Positions 36,661-44,569 of a DNA stretch of 61,254 nt are shown here, piece by piece; the first letter of the stretch is position 1; each line of letters starts with the position of its first letter. The notes below the pieces were generated by a model. The model was not told the origin of the DNA. It saw nothing but the letters and a program-made list of their open reading frames with translations, and searched no databases. A program made the position numbers and the translations under genes. Source of the stretch: Acinetobacter lactucae (GTDB lineage Bacteria; Pseudomonadota; Gammaproteobacteria; Pseudomonadales; Moraxellaceae); the NCBI RefSeq assembly GCF_013344765.1, contig NZ_JABVBF010000003.1, positions 1 to 61,254 on the forward strand. The letters are read 5' to 3'.

Positions 36661-37956
36661 ATGCGCACTATAGAAAAAATTGACGTCGTGATTATTGGGG
36701 CTGGGCCATCAGGTAGTTCTGCTGCTGCACTTCTTCGAAAAAAGGGCTATACCGTTACGGTCATTGAAAAACAGCATTTCCCTCGTTTTTCGATTGGTGA
36801 ATCATTGTTACCACAATCTATGGCATTTTTAGAAGAGGCTGGTTTATTAGAAACAGTCAGTGAGCATGTTGAGCAATATGCTTTTCAATTTAAAAATGGG
36901 GCAGCTTTTCTACGTGGCAAACAGCGTAGTTTTTATGACTTTACAGAAAAATTTACCGATGGTCCGGGCACAACTTGGCAAGTTCGCCGTGCAGATTTTG
37001 ACAATTTGCTAGCAAAACAGGCTCAAGCTTATGGTGCTGATATACGCTTTGGGCATGAGGTTTTAGATGTTGATGTTGCATCTGAACAGCCTGTACTTAC
37101 AGTAATTGATGAAGAACAACAGCGTTATCAGATTCAAACTAAATTTTTGTTAGATGCGAGTGGCTTTGGGCGAATTTTGCCAAAGTTATTAGATTTAGAG
37201 AGCCCATCAAATTTTCCGGTACGACGTGCGTTGTTTACCCATATTGAAGACGGAATTACAGATGACCCAGAGTTTGACCGTAATAAAATTTTAATTACTG
37301 TCCATGAAAAAGATCATCGTGCATGGTATTGGCTGATTCCATTTGCAGATGGACGAGCTTCTTTCGGTGTCGTTGCAGAACAAGACTTTTTTGACAAATA
37401 CACTGTCGAAAATGCTGAAGATAATGAACCTAAAGCAATGTTGAAACGCATTTTAGCCGATGAACCAAGCTTGTCACATGTCTTGCGCCATGCAAAGTTT
37501 GATACACCAGTGCGGACCTTGGTAGGCTACTCAGCGAATGTAAAACGCTTGGCAGACCGCAACTATGCGCTATTAGGTAATGCGGGTGAATTTCTTGATC
37601 CAGTTTTTTCATCAGGTGTGACGATTGCTCTTAAATCTTCAAGTTTGGCTGTTCCTTTGGTTGAACGAGTTTTACAAGGTCAGCAAGTCGACTGGTTAGA
37701 AGAATATGAAAAACCATTACGCCGTGGCATTCAAGTATTTCGTGCCTATGTTGAGTCATGGTACGAAGGCGAGTTCCAAGATGTGGTGTTCTCGCAAAAT
37801 CAGAATGAAGGCATTCGCCGTATGATTTCTTCATTATTGGCAGGTTATGCGTGGGATGAACAAAACCCGATCCATAAAAATGCCAAACGTAGACTCAGCA
37901 CTTTGGCAGAATATTGTCGTGAAGGCTTGGCGCAAGAACAGGTACTTGAGGGATAA
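36661..37956 (+). CDS. FAD-dependent oxidoreductase with halogenase-type motif
   Basis: Flavoprotein of 431 residues. The dinucleotide motif VVIIGAGPSGSSAAALL is at the N-terminus, and the second FAD-binding region reads YALLGNAGEFLDPVFSSGV. W222-Y-W224-L-I226-P227 matches WxWxIP, a signature of flavin-dependent halogenases (tryptophan halogenase superfamily). Xanthomonadins, the Xanthomonas relatives of this pigment, are brominated, so halogenation of the aryl head is a real possibility. Hydroxylation or polyene desaturation are the alternatives, and such motifs also occur in non-halogenating relatives. AAGGAAG lies upstream of the ATG. Confidence 0.78.
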   Translation: MRTIEKIDVVIIGAGPSGSSAAALLRKKGYTVTVIEKQHFPRFSIGESLLPQSMAFLEEAGLLETVSEHVEQYAFQFKNGAAFLRGKQRSFYDFTEKFTDGPGTTWQVRRADFDNLLAKQAQAYGADIRFGHEVLDVDVASEQPVLTVIDEEQQRYQIQTKFLLDASGFGRILPKLLDLESPSNFPVRRALFTHIEDGITDDPEFDRNKILITVHEKDHRAWYWLIPFADGRASFGVVAEQDFFDKYTVENAEDNEPKAMLKRILADEPSLSHVLRHAKFDTPVRTLVGYSANVKRLADRNYALLGNAGEFLDPVFSSGVTIALKSSSLAVPLVERVLQGQQVDWLEEYEKPLRRGIQVFRAYVESWYEGEFQDVVFSQNQNEGIRRMISSLLAGYAWDEQNPIHKNAKRRLSTLAEYCREGLAQEQVLEG

Positions 37957-37958
37957 CC

Positions 37959-38504
37959 ATGCAACGCAAATGGGCAACGATATTACTCAGTAGCTTTATA
38001 TTTTTAAATGGTTGTCAGGTCATGCCACATGCCAAAGGATTGCAAAGTCCACTATGGCAGGCTCAGACTTATCAAAGGCAAGATCAGGTTGAAGTTCAGT
38101 GGAAGCAGCAAAGTTTTAGCTTCTTGTTATATCAACAGCAAAAGGGCGCTGTACTAGATATGGTTGCTTTGAGCCTGACAGGTCAACAATTATTTAAGTT
38201 ACAGTTTGATGGGCATCGGGTTCATGTTGAACAACGTATTGATCAAATGCGTTTATTGCCTTTTGAGTTTGTAGTGCGTGACCTTTTGTTTGCGACATAC
38301 CCTCAGTTTTCGCATTTAGGGCAGCAAGCTGTAGAGATGAAACAACAAGTAGACAAGCAGGTTGTTTATATTGAAAAGCAACCTGTGTTGCAGCTTAAAC
38401 AGGAGCAAGGAAGCATTGAATTGATTAATGAACAAGTTCCTTATGCCATGATGCTGAGTTCGATTGAGAACACTTTACAGACAGAAGAAAGTCCTACGCC
38501 ATGA
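37959..38504 (+). CDS. DUF3261 lipoprotein of the aryl polyene cluster
   Basis: Lipoprotein of 181 residues with lipobox FLNGC (C19). The mature part belongs to the DUF3261 family, which recurs in APE clusters. The residues after the cysteine (QV) do not indicate inner-membrane retention, so it is probably in the outer membrane, where it could receive the APE lipid from the LolA-like carrier, as LolB does for lipoproteins; that is inference. It overlaps the next gene by four bases. Confidence 0.8.
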   Translation: MQRKWATILLSSFIFLNGCQVMPHAKGLQSPLWQAQTYQRQDQVEVQWKQQSFSFLLYQQQKGAVLDMVALSLTGQQLFKLQFDGHRVHVEQRIDQMRLLPFEFVVRDLLFATYPQFSHLGQQAVEMKQQVDKQVVYIEKQPVLQLKQEQGSIELINEQVPYAMMLSSIENTLQTEESPTP

Positions 38505-39703
38505 AACATTTACCTTCAGAAAATGCAGCTCCAATGGCAGTAGGCATACAATTTAGTGTTGGTTTATCTGCATTAGGTTGCGAACTTAATCAAATTAAAC
38601 AGGCATTACAACAGCCGCAGCAAACCTTGAGTTTGCGAGATGATTTAATCGCTGATCGTGATGTTTGGGTGGGACAATATACGCATCCATTATGTTCGAG
38701 CGTACCTGATGCTTTGCGGTCTGTAGATTCACGTAATCTACGTTTTGCCTTAACCGCATTATCTAAAATTGAAACAGAGTTAAAAGCTTATAGTGCTTCC
38801 TTTGAAAATAAACGTTTAGCCATTGTGGTAGGCACCTCTACTTCTGGTATTGCAGATAATGAATTATTACTTAAGCAGTATTTTCAAGGGCAAATCGATC
38901 TATCAATATCTCACTATCCTCAAGAAATGAGCTGTTTAGCGAAAGCATTGCAGCAGTACTTAGGATGGGAAGGGCCTGCATATACGATTTCAACAGCTTG
39001 TTCTTCAAGCGCTAAAGCATTAGCCGCAGGACAGAGATTACTTCACGCAGACTTAGCAGATGTTGTGCTGGTTGGTGGCGTCGATACCTTGTGTAAGTTG
39101 ACCCTAAATGGGTTTAATAGTCTAGAAAGTTTATCTGGACATATTTGCCAACCCTGCGGTGTAAGCCGTGATGGTATTAATATTGGTGAAGCTGCTGCGT
39201 TTTTTGTGATGAGTAAAGAACAAGCACCAGTCATGTTAATGGGGGCGGGTGAGTCCATGGATGCATGGCACATTTCAGCTCCGCACCCTGAAGGTAAAGG
39301 TGCCACTTTAGCTATGCAACGTGCATTAGATATGGCACATATTTCCGCTCAAGAGGTGGGTTATATCAACTTGCATGGGACAGCAACTCCACAAAATGAC
39401 GCAATGGAAATTAAGGCTGTAAGACAAGTTTTTGGTGATTACCAAGTTGCTTTAAGTAGTACAAAACATAAAACTGGACATTGTCTCGGTGCAGCGGGTG
39501 CCATAGAAGCTTTCATTTGTGAACAGGTTCTAAAGGATCAAAGCTGGTTGCCTTTACATCAAAATGTTGAGCTTGATCCAGATTTGGTCGACCAAAACTA
39601 TGTGCAAGAAGCCGAGTTAACACAGCCCATTCGTTATGTCATGAGTAATTCTTTCGCTTTTGGGGGAAGTAATATTAGTCTTGTTTTTGGAGTGAAGCCC
39701 TAA
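38501..39703 (+). CDS. apeO: Beta-ketoacyl-ACP synthase (partner of the chain-length factor)
   Basis: Ketosynthase of 400 residues. The Cys-His-His triad is complete: STACSSSAKA, LHGTATPQND and KHKTGHCLGAAGAIEA. By position (before dehydratase, ketoreductase and a second ketosynthase) it corresponds to ApeO, which forms a heterodimer with the chain-length factor at 25922. It elongates the polyene by malonyl-ACP condensation. The stop overlaps the next start by one base. Confidence 0.88.
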   Translation: MKHLPSENAAPMAVGIQFSVGLSALGCELNQIKQALQQPQQTLSLRDDLIADRDVWVGQYTHPLCSSVPDALRSVDSRNLRFALTALSKIETELKAYSASFENKRLAIVVGTSTSGIADNELLLKQYFQGQIDLSISHYPQEMSCLAKALQQYLGWEGPAYTISTACSSSAKALAAGQRLLHADLADVVLVGGVDTLCKLTLNGFNSLESLSGHICQPCGVSRDGINIGEAAAFFVMSKEQAPVMLMGAGESMDAWHISAPHPEGKGATLAMQRALDMAHISAQEVGYINLHGTATPQNDAMEIKAVRQVFGDYQVALSSTKHKTGHCLGAAGAIEAFICEQVLKDQSWLPLHQNVELDPDLVDQNYVQEAELTQPIRYVMSNSFAFGGSNISLVFGVKP

Positions 39704-40128
39704 TGAAACTGGATGCAATTCAATATATTCCTCATGAGCAACCGATGGTATTTATTGACCATTTAACGGATGTTGCTGAAGGGCGGGCACAAGCAGAACT
39801 CACGATTACACCAGAGCTCATGTTTTGTGAAGCGGAAGGATTGCCGACATGGGCAAGCATTGAAATTATGGCACAAACAATTAGTGCTTATTCAGGCTGG
39901 CAAGGTCAGCAGTCAAAACAAGCACCAAAAGTCGGTTTTTTATTGGGAACACGTAAATTAAATTTACCCATCCCTTATTTCTCCTTAGGTTCACGATTGA
40001 TTATCCAAATAGAGCAACAATATTTTCATGAAGGACTTGGGCAATTTTCCTGTGAAATTCAATATGCTGAGCACTGCATTCAGGCAACGTTAAGTGTATT
40101 TGAACCTACAGAAACACCATTTGAATAA
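39703..40128 (+). CDS. apeP: 3-hydroxyacyl-ACP dehydratase-like protein
   Basis: Hotdog-fold protein of 141 residues, FabZ-like, with IPHEQPMVFIDHL at the N-terminus and WASIEIMAQTISAYSGWQ in the central helix. By position it corresponds to ApeP. In related systems ApeP acts as a heterodimer with ApeI, which here is the C-terminal half of the protein at 28407. The product must keep the double bond conjugated, so no enoyl reductase is expected, and none is present. Confidence 0.82.
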   Translation: MKLDAIQYIPHEQPMVFIDHLTDVAEGRAQAELTITPELMFCEAEGLPTWASIEIMAQTISAYSGWQGQQSKQAPKVGFLLGTRKLNLPIPYFSLGSRLIIQIEQQYFHEGLGQFSCEIQYAEHCIQATLSVFEPTETPFE

Positions 40129-40151
40129 CCACAAAGAATTAGGAATACATT

Positions 40152-40877
40152 GTGACAAGACGAATTTTAGTAACGGGTTCAAGCCGAGGAATTGGGAAAG
40201 CGATTGCATTACAGCTGGCAAAGGCTGGTTTTGATGTAACTGTACATGCACGTTCTCGTCAGGCAGAGGCTGAGCAAGTCGTACAAGAGATTCAAGCCTT
40301 AGGTCAAAATAGCCATTATTTAATGTTTGATGTAAATGAGCGCCAGACGGTTCAACAAATTCTAGAACAAGACGTAGAGCAGCATGGCGCTTTTTATGGG
40401 GTTGTATTAAATGCAGGTCTTACTCATGATGGTGCTTTTCCTGCGTTAACAGATCAAGATTGGGATGAAGTAATTTCGACTTCCTTAGACGGTTTCTATA
40501 ATGTTTTAAAACCACTTATCATGCCAATGATTCACTTACGCAAAGGTGGCCGTATTGTCACTTTATCTTCTGTGTCTGGAATTATGGGTAATCGTGGACA
40601 GGTCAACTACAGTGCTGCAAAAGCAGGTTTAATTGGTGCGACCAAGGCTTTGGCACTCGAATTGGCGAAGCGAAAAATTACTGTGAACTGTGTAGCCCCT
40701 GGACTGATTGAAACCGAAATGGTGACAGATGAAGTCAAAGAACATGCGCTTAAAATGATTCCGCTGCAGCGCATGGGACAGGTTGATGAAGTGGCGAGCG
40801 TAGTGAAATTCTTGTGTTCAGATGAAGCCTCGTATGTAACTCGACAGGTGATCTCTGTAAATGGAGGACTCATCTGA
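40152..40877 (+). CDS. apeQ: 3-oxoacyl-ACP reductase, SDR family
   Basis: Ketoreductase of 241 residues, FabG-like. The NADPH motif is TGSSRGIG, and the catalytic serine, tyrosine and lysine are in SSVSGIMGNRGQVNYSAAKAG. The start is a GTG with AGGA 8-9 bases upstream. It reduces each ketoacyl intermediate of the polyene. The stop overlaps the next start by one base (TGATG). Confidence 0.9.
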   Translation: MTRRILVTGSSRGIGKAIALQLAKAGFDVTVHARSRQAEAEQVVQEIQALGQNSHYLMFDVNERQTVQQILEQDVEQHGAFYGVVLNAGLTHDGAFPALTDQDWDEVISTSLDGFYNVLKPLIMPMIHLRKGGRIVTLSSVSGIMGNRGQVNYSAAKAGLIGATKALALELAKRKITVNCVAPGLIETEMVTDEVKEHALKMIPLQRMGQVDEVASVVKFLCSDEASYVTRQVISVNGGLI

Positions 40878-42103
40878 TGAAACGTGTAGTTGTGACAGGA
40901 ATGGCAGGCATTACCTCTTTAGGTGAAACTGCCGATGACATCTTTGCGCGATTTGAAGCTGCTAAAAGCGGTATTCGCTACATGCCGGAGTGGGAGCAAT
41001 ATGTTGACCTTCGGACCAAGCTTGCTGGGCCTGTTGAAACATTTCATGTTCCAAAACATTTTAACCGTAAGGTTACCCGTGGGATGGGGCGTGTAGCGCT
41101 CATGTCTGTGGTTTGTGCCGAAACTGCTTTACAAAATGCTGGGTTGCTTGGGCATAAAATTTTATCTAGTGGCGAAGCGGGTGTTGCCTTTGGTTCTTCT
41201 GCGGGTAGCGTAGACGCCGTGGGTGAGTTTGCAAGCATGTTGCTTCACCAGAGCATGAGTAAGATTAATGCCACCACTTATATTCGTATGATGGCCCACA
41301 CCAGTGCGGTGAACATGACCGTATACTTTGGTCTAAAAGGATTAACTTTACCTACCTCAAGTGCATGTACCTCTGGTTCCATGGCAATTGGGCAAGCTTA
41401 TGAAGCAATCAAATATGGCAAACAACAAGTCATGATTGCGGGTGGTGCAGAGGAACTCAGTGCGGCAGGTGCAGCGGTTTTTGATGTATTGTTCGCGACC
41501 AGTGGAATGAATGATCAACCTGAAAAAACACCACGACCATTTGATGCTAAACGAGATGGATTAGTGATTGGTGAAGGGGCAGGGTGTTTAATTCTCGAAG
41601 AATATGAACATGCCAAAGCACGAGGTGCTCATATTTATGCAGAAGTGATTGGCTATGGTAGCAATACCGATGGTCAACATGTAACTCGTCCTGAATCAGA
41701 AATGATGGGGCGCTGTATGGAGTTAGCGCTTAAAGATGCATCTGTAGAGGCTAAAGACATTGCCTATGTAAACGCGCATGGTACCTCAACTGATCAGGGC
41801 GATGTGGCAGAGAGCCAAGCCACTGCAAAAGTTTTAGGCTATAAACCAATCAGCTCTTTAAAGAGTTATTTTGGACATACGCTGGGGGCGTGTGGGGCTA
41901 TTGAAGCTTGGTTAAGCATCGAAATGATGAATCGTGGCCGTTTTATTCCAACTTTAAATCTAGATGAAATCGACCCGCTATGTGGTGAACTAGATTATAT
42001 CGTTCAGCAGCCGAGAAATTTGGATGCTGACATTATTATGAGCAATAACTTTGCTTTTGGCGGAATTAATACTTCGCTTATTTTTAAACGTGTTAAACAA
42101 TAA
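40877..42103 (+). CDS. apeR: Beta-ketoacyl-ACP synthase 2 of the aryl polyene cluster
   Basis: Full ketosynthase of 408 residues with triad SSACTSGSM, NAHGTSTDQGD and YFGHTLGACGAIEA. By order it corresponds to ApeR, a homodimeric ketosynthase thought to complement ApeO:ApeC, perhaps in the first condensation on the aryl starter. Translationally coupled to the ketoreductase. Confidence 0.88.
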   Translation: MKRVVVTGMAGITSLGETADDIFARFEAAKSGIRYMPEWEQYVDLRTKLAGPVETFHVPKHFNRKVTRGMGRVALMSVVCAETALQNAGLLGHKILSSGEAGVAFGSSAGSVDAVGEFASMLLHQSMSKINATTYIRMMAHTSAVNMTVYFGLKGLTLPTSSACTSGSMAIGQAYEAIKYGKQQVMIAGGAEELSAAGAAVFDVLFATSGMNDQPEKTPRPFDAKRDGLVIGEGAGCLILEEYEHAKARGAHIYAEVIGYGSNTDGQHVTRPESEMMGRCMELALKDASVEAKDIAYVNAHGTSTDQGDVAESQATAKVLGYKPISSLKSYFGHTLGACGAIEAWLSIEMMNRGRFIPTLNLDEIDPLCGELDYIVQQPRNLDADIIMSNNFAFGGINTSLIFKRVKQ

Positions 42104-42114
42104 GGAACACAACA

Positions 42115-42549
42115 ATGTTAAATAAAAAACTTTTATTTGTAGCAATGCTAAGTGCGGGTTTTACTGCCACTGTTCAGGCTGGAGATGAAGTACATCAGTT
42201 AAATTTTAAAGAAGCTGTAGACCGTGCGGTTGCAGATGGGACTTTGGATGGTTCGGTAAAGTTTTATTTAAAGGGTACAAAGTCTGGTGGTAAAGTTATT
42301 CAAAAAGATGCTGTGACGAATAAAAAGACCAATGGTTTTGGTAAGTCGGCAGCAACTTCTTGTGACTGGGTTTTGCGTTCAGCACTAATCCAAATGCAAA
42401 ACAATGCCAAAGCACAAGGGGCAAACGCCGTGACCAATATTGTGAGCTATTTTAAAGCTAATGAAACAACGAGTACGACAACTTACGATTGCTATAAAGG
42501 CACCATGATGGCGGGTGTTGCTTTAAAAGGCGATGTCGTTAAATTCTAA
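42115..42549 (+). CDS. Small secreted protein of the aryl polyene cluster, possibly RcsF/YbjQ-like
   Basis: Secreted protein of 144 residues with a signal peptide (cleaved after about residue 22, TVQAGD). The mature part has only two cysteines (SCDW and YDCY), suggesting a disulfide. The pattern MQNNAKAQGANAVTNI, followed by a strand with the second cysteine, recalls RcsF and the YbjQ/DUF4156-type fold. Homologues are often labelled 'excinuclease ATPase subunit', which the sequence does not support: there is no P-loop. Function unknown; it lies 11 bases after the second ketosynthase. Confidence 0.7.
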   Translation: MLNKKLLFVAMLSAGFTATVQAGDEVHQLNFKEAVDRAVADGTLDGSVKFYLKGTKSGGKVIQKDAVTNKKTNGFGKSAATSCDWVLRSALIQMQNNAKAQGANAVTNIVSYFKANETTSTTTYDCYKGTMMAGVALKGDVVKF

Positions 42550-42572
42550 TAATTTTAAGTAAGGTCGAGATA

Positions 42573-43229
42573 ATGTCTAAGCGCAAAATTGAAGTCTATA
42601 CACAGGCATTATCTCAGCTTCTTTTAAAGTCTAAACAAGATTTTCCAGACTTCCGTTCATTTAATCATTATAAAAAACAACAAATACAGAGTGTCAGAAA
42701 TAGACTGATTGCAGAGAAACTACAAATCAATTCAATGGAATTGGAGTTTGCCAAGTATAAACATGGTAAACCTTATTTGTTGAATCACACTTTGCATTTT
42801 AATCACTCACATAGCCAACAATACTACGCTTTAGCCATGAGCGAACATGTTAAAGATATTGGTGTGGATGTTGAGGAACTTGATCGGAATGTACGCCTAG
42901 ATGCTCTAGCAAAACATGCCTTTCATCCCGATGAATATAAAACATGGCTAAGCTTAGAACAAGATAGAGAATATTGGTTCAAAGTCTGGACCACGAAAGA
43001 AGCTGTTTTAAAAGCTTCAGGATTAGGCATACGTTTAGATTTAAATACGTTAAATACTCAGGCACATCCTACCGATCATGGTGGAATCTGTTCTCATCCA
43101 CTTAATGGGACATTTGCTTATCAGAATTTTATTGTTGGCAATATGATATTAACCGTTGCATGGCGTTCAGAGTTATCTTGCCGTGGCTTCCAGTTTCCAT
43201 CTATTCAGCTTCACTCACTTGATCTTTAA
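42573..43229 (+). CDS. 4'-phosphopantetheinyl transferase, Sfp type
   Basis: Transfers phosphopantetheine from CoA to carrier proteins. The 218-residue protein has the GVDVE metal-binding motif and WTTKEAVLKASG, both diagnostic for the Sfp/AcpT family. As the last gene of the cluster it is the natural activator of the two ACPs. A terminator follows. Confidence 0.9.
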   Translation: MSKRKIEVYTQALSQLLLKSKQDFPDFRSFNHYKKQQIQSVRNRLIAEKLQINSMELEFAKYKHGKPYLLNHTLHFNHSHSQQYYALAMSEHVKDIGVDVEELDRNVRLDALAKHAFHPDEYKTWLSLEQDREYWFKVWTTKEAVLKASGLGIRLDLNTLNTQAHPTDHGGICSHPLNGTFAYQNFIVGNMILTVAWRSELSCRGFQFPSIQLHSLDL

Positions 43230-43250
43230 TAATTTTAATAGCGCACATAA

Positions 43251-43277
43251 AAAAACCGCGTAATACGCGGTTTTTTT
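43251..43277. terminator. Bidirectional terminator between the aryl polyene cluster and secB
   Basis: AAAAACCGCG (43251-43260) and CGCGGTTTTT (43266-43275) form a 10-bp stem with A-rich and T-rich flanks, serving the convergent units. Confidence 0.92.
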
Positions 43278-43299
43278 ATTAAAAGGAGAAGCTAAAAAA

Positions 43300-43758
43300 T
43301 TAAGCTTGACCTTCAACAGCAGCAGCTTGAGCACGTTGCATATTCGCTTCAAACTCTGCATCAAAGTTGATTGGAGTAAGAAGTAACTGTGGGAAGCTAC
43401 CTTTAGTTACTAAATCATTTACAGCTTCACGTAAGAACGGGAACAAAATATTTGGGCAGTATGCGCCTAAAATATAAGGTAAACGCTCTTCTTCAATGTT
43501 GTCGATCAAGAAAATACCTGATTGAGTTACATCTACAATGAACGCTGTTTCGTTGTCGTTATCGGCTTGTACCACAACTTTTAAAGAAACTTCAAAGTGA
43601 GTTGGGTCAATCTTTTCTGCAGCAGAAGAAAGATTGATATTAAGTTCAGGTTGCCATTGTTTAGTAAAAACCTGCGCCCCAGGAACCTCAAAAGAAATAT
43701 CTTTTGTATAAATACGCTCTAAAGCTAATTGTGGTTGAACTTGTTGTTCTTCGCTCAT
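43300..43758 (-). CDS. secB: Protein-export chaperone SecB
   Basis: Tetrameric cytosolic chaperone that keeps preproteins unfolded for SecA. The 152-residue length is normal; [16 protein letters not shown] at the start and [25 protein letters not shown] residues identify it. An AAGGAAAAA sequence precedes the ATG. Downstream of grxC on the same strand. Confidence 0.97.
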   Translation of the reverse strand: MSEEQQVQPQLALERIYTKDISFEVPGAQVFTKQWQPELNINLSSAAEKIDPTHFEVSLKVVVQADNDNETAFIVDVTQSGIFLIDNIEEERLPYILGAYCPNILFPFLREAVNDLVTKGSFPQLLLTPINFDAEFEANMQRAQAAAVEGQA

Positions 43759-43785
43759 TGTTTTTTCCTTAATATGGATGCGATG

Positions 43786-44043
43786 TTAAGCCAATAATTC
43801 GTCGAGTTTACCTTCACGCTCTAAAGCATAAAGTTGGTCAAAACCACCGATAAACTGATCGTTAATGAAAATTTGTGGGACAGTACGATGATTTGTGCGT
43901 TGCATTAATTCAACACGTACTTCTGGTGCTTCAACAGAAAGATTTACTTCTTTATAAGCAACACCTTTACGCTCAAGTAACTGTTTAGCACGAACACAAT
44001 ACGGGCATACAGAAGTTGAGTAAACAATGACATTTGCAGCCAT
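43786..44043 (-). CDS. grxC: Glutaredoxin 3
   Basis: Glutathione-dependent dithiol oxidoreductase of 85 residues with the CPYC active site near the N-terminus and the TVPQIFIN cis-proline loop. It lies 11 bases after the rhodanese gene and 27 bases before secB, an order common in gammaproteobacteria. Confidence 0.96.
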   Translation of the reverse strand: MAANVIVYSTSVCPYCVRAKQLLERKGVAYKEVNLSVEAPEVRVELMQRTNHRTVPQIFINDQFIGGFDQLYALEREGKLDELLA

Positions 44044-44054
44044 GATAATTCTCC

Positions 44055-44471
44055 TTAAGCTTTTGGTTTGCTTTTAACAAGAGGTAAGCCTTGTGCTTTC
44101 CAGTTGCTAATACCACCATCAAGACGATAGCTATCGTGGTGAGCAACTTTTTGCAAAGCACTTCCAGCAACTTGCCCCAAGTTGCAAATAAATACCAGTG
44201 GACGGTCACTTGCTTTTAATTCGTCAGCATGACTTGCGATTTGGCTATACGGAATATTGCGACTGCCACTAATGTGACCTTCGCGGAAATCTTTGCTATC
44301 GCGTAAGTCAATCAAAAGAGCATTTTTCGCTTTCACTAAAATACCAAGCGACTGTGGAGAAATTTTACGACCATTACGTTGACCTTCAAAAATGAAGAAC
44401 AATACGATCAAGACTCCGAGCGTACCAAACAAAATGGGGTGATTCCCCATAAACTCTAACCAGCGTTCCAC
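44055..44471 (-). CDS. Membrane-anchored rhodanese-like protein
   Basis: Protein of 138 residues with one membrane segment (about 12-28) and a single cytoplasmic rhodanese domain. The active-site cysteine is C96 in FICNLGQVAGS, so sulfur-transferase activity is possible. It resembles YibN, which neighbours grxC-secB in E. coli. The physiological substrate is unknown. Confidence 0.88.
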   Translation of the reverse strand: MERWLEFMGNHPILFGTLGVLIVLFFIFEGQRNGRKISPQSLGILVKAKNALLIDLRDSKDFREGHISGSRNIPYSQIASHADELKASDRPLVFICNLGQVAGSALQKVAHHDSYRLDGGISNWKAQGLPLVKSKPKA

Positions 44472-44569
44472 AAGTCACCTAAAAAAATTAAAAAACAAAA
44501 TTGACCTAGAGTATAGCGTATATAGATGGTGATCAAAATCACCACTTCAAGGGCAAATAGGGCAGAAAA

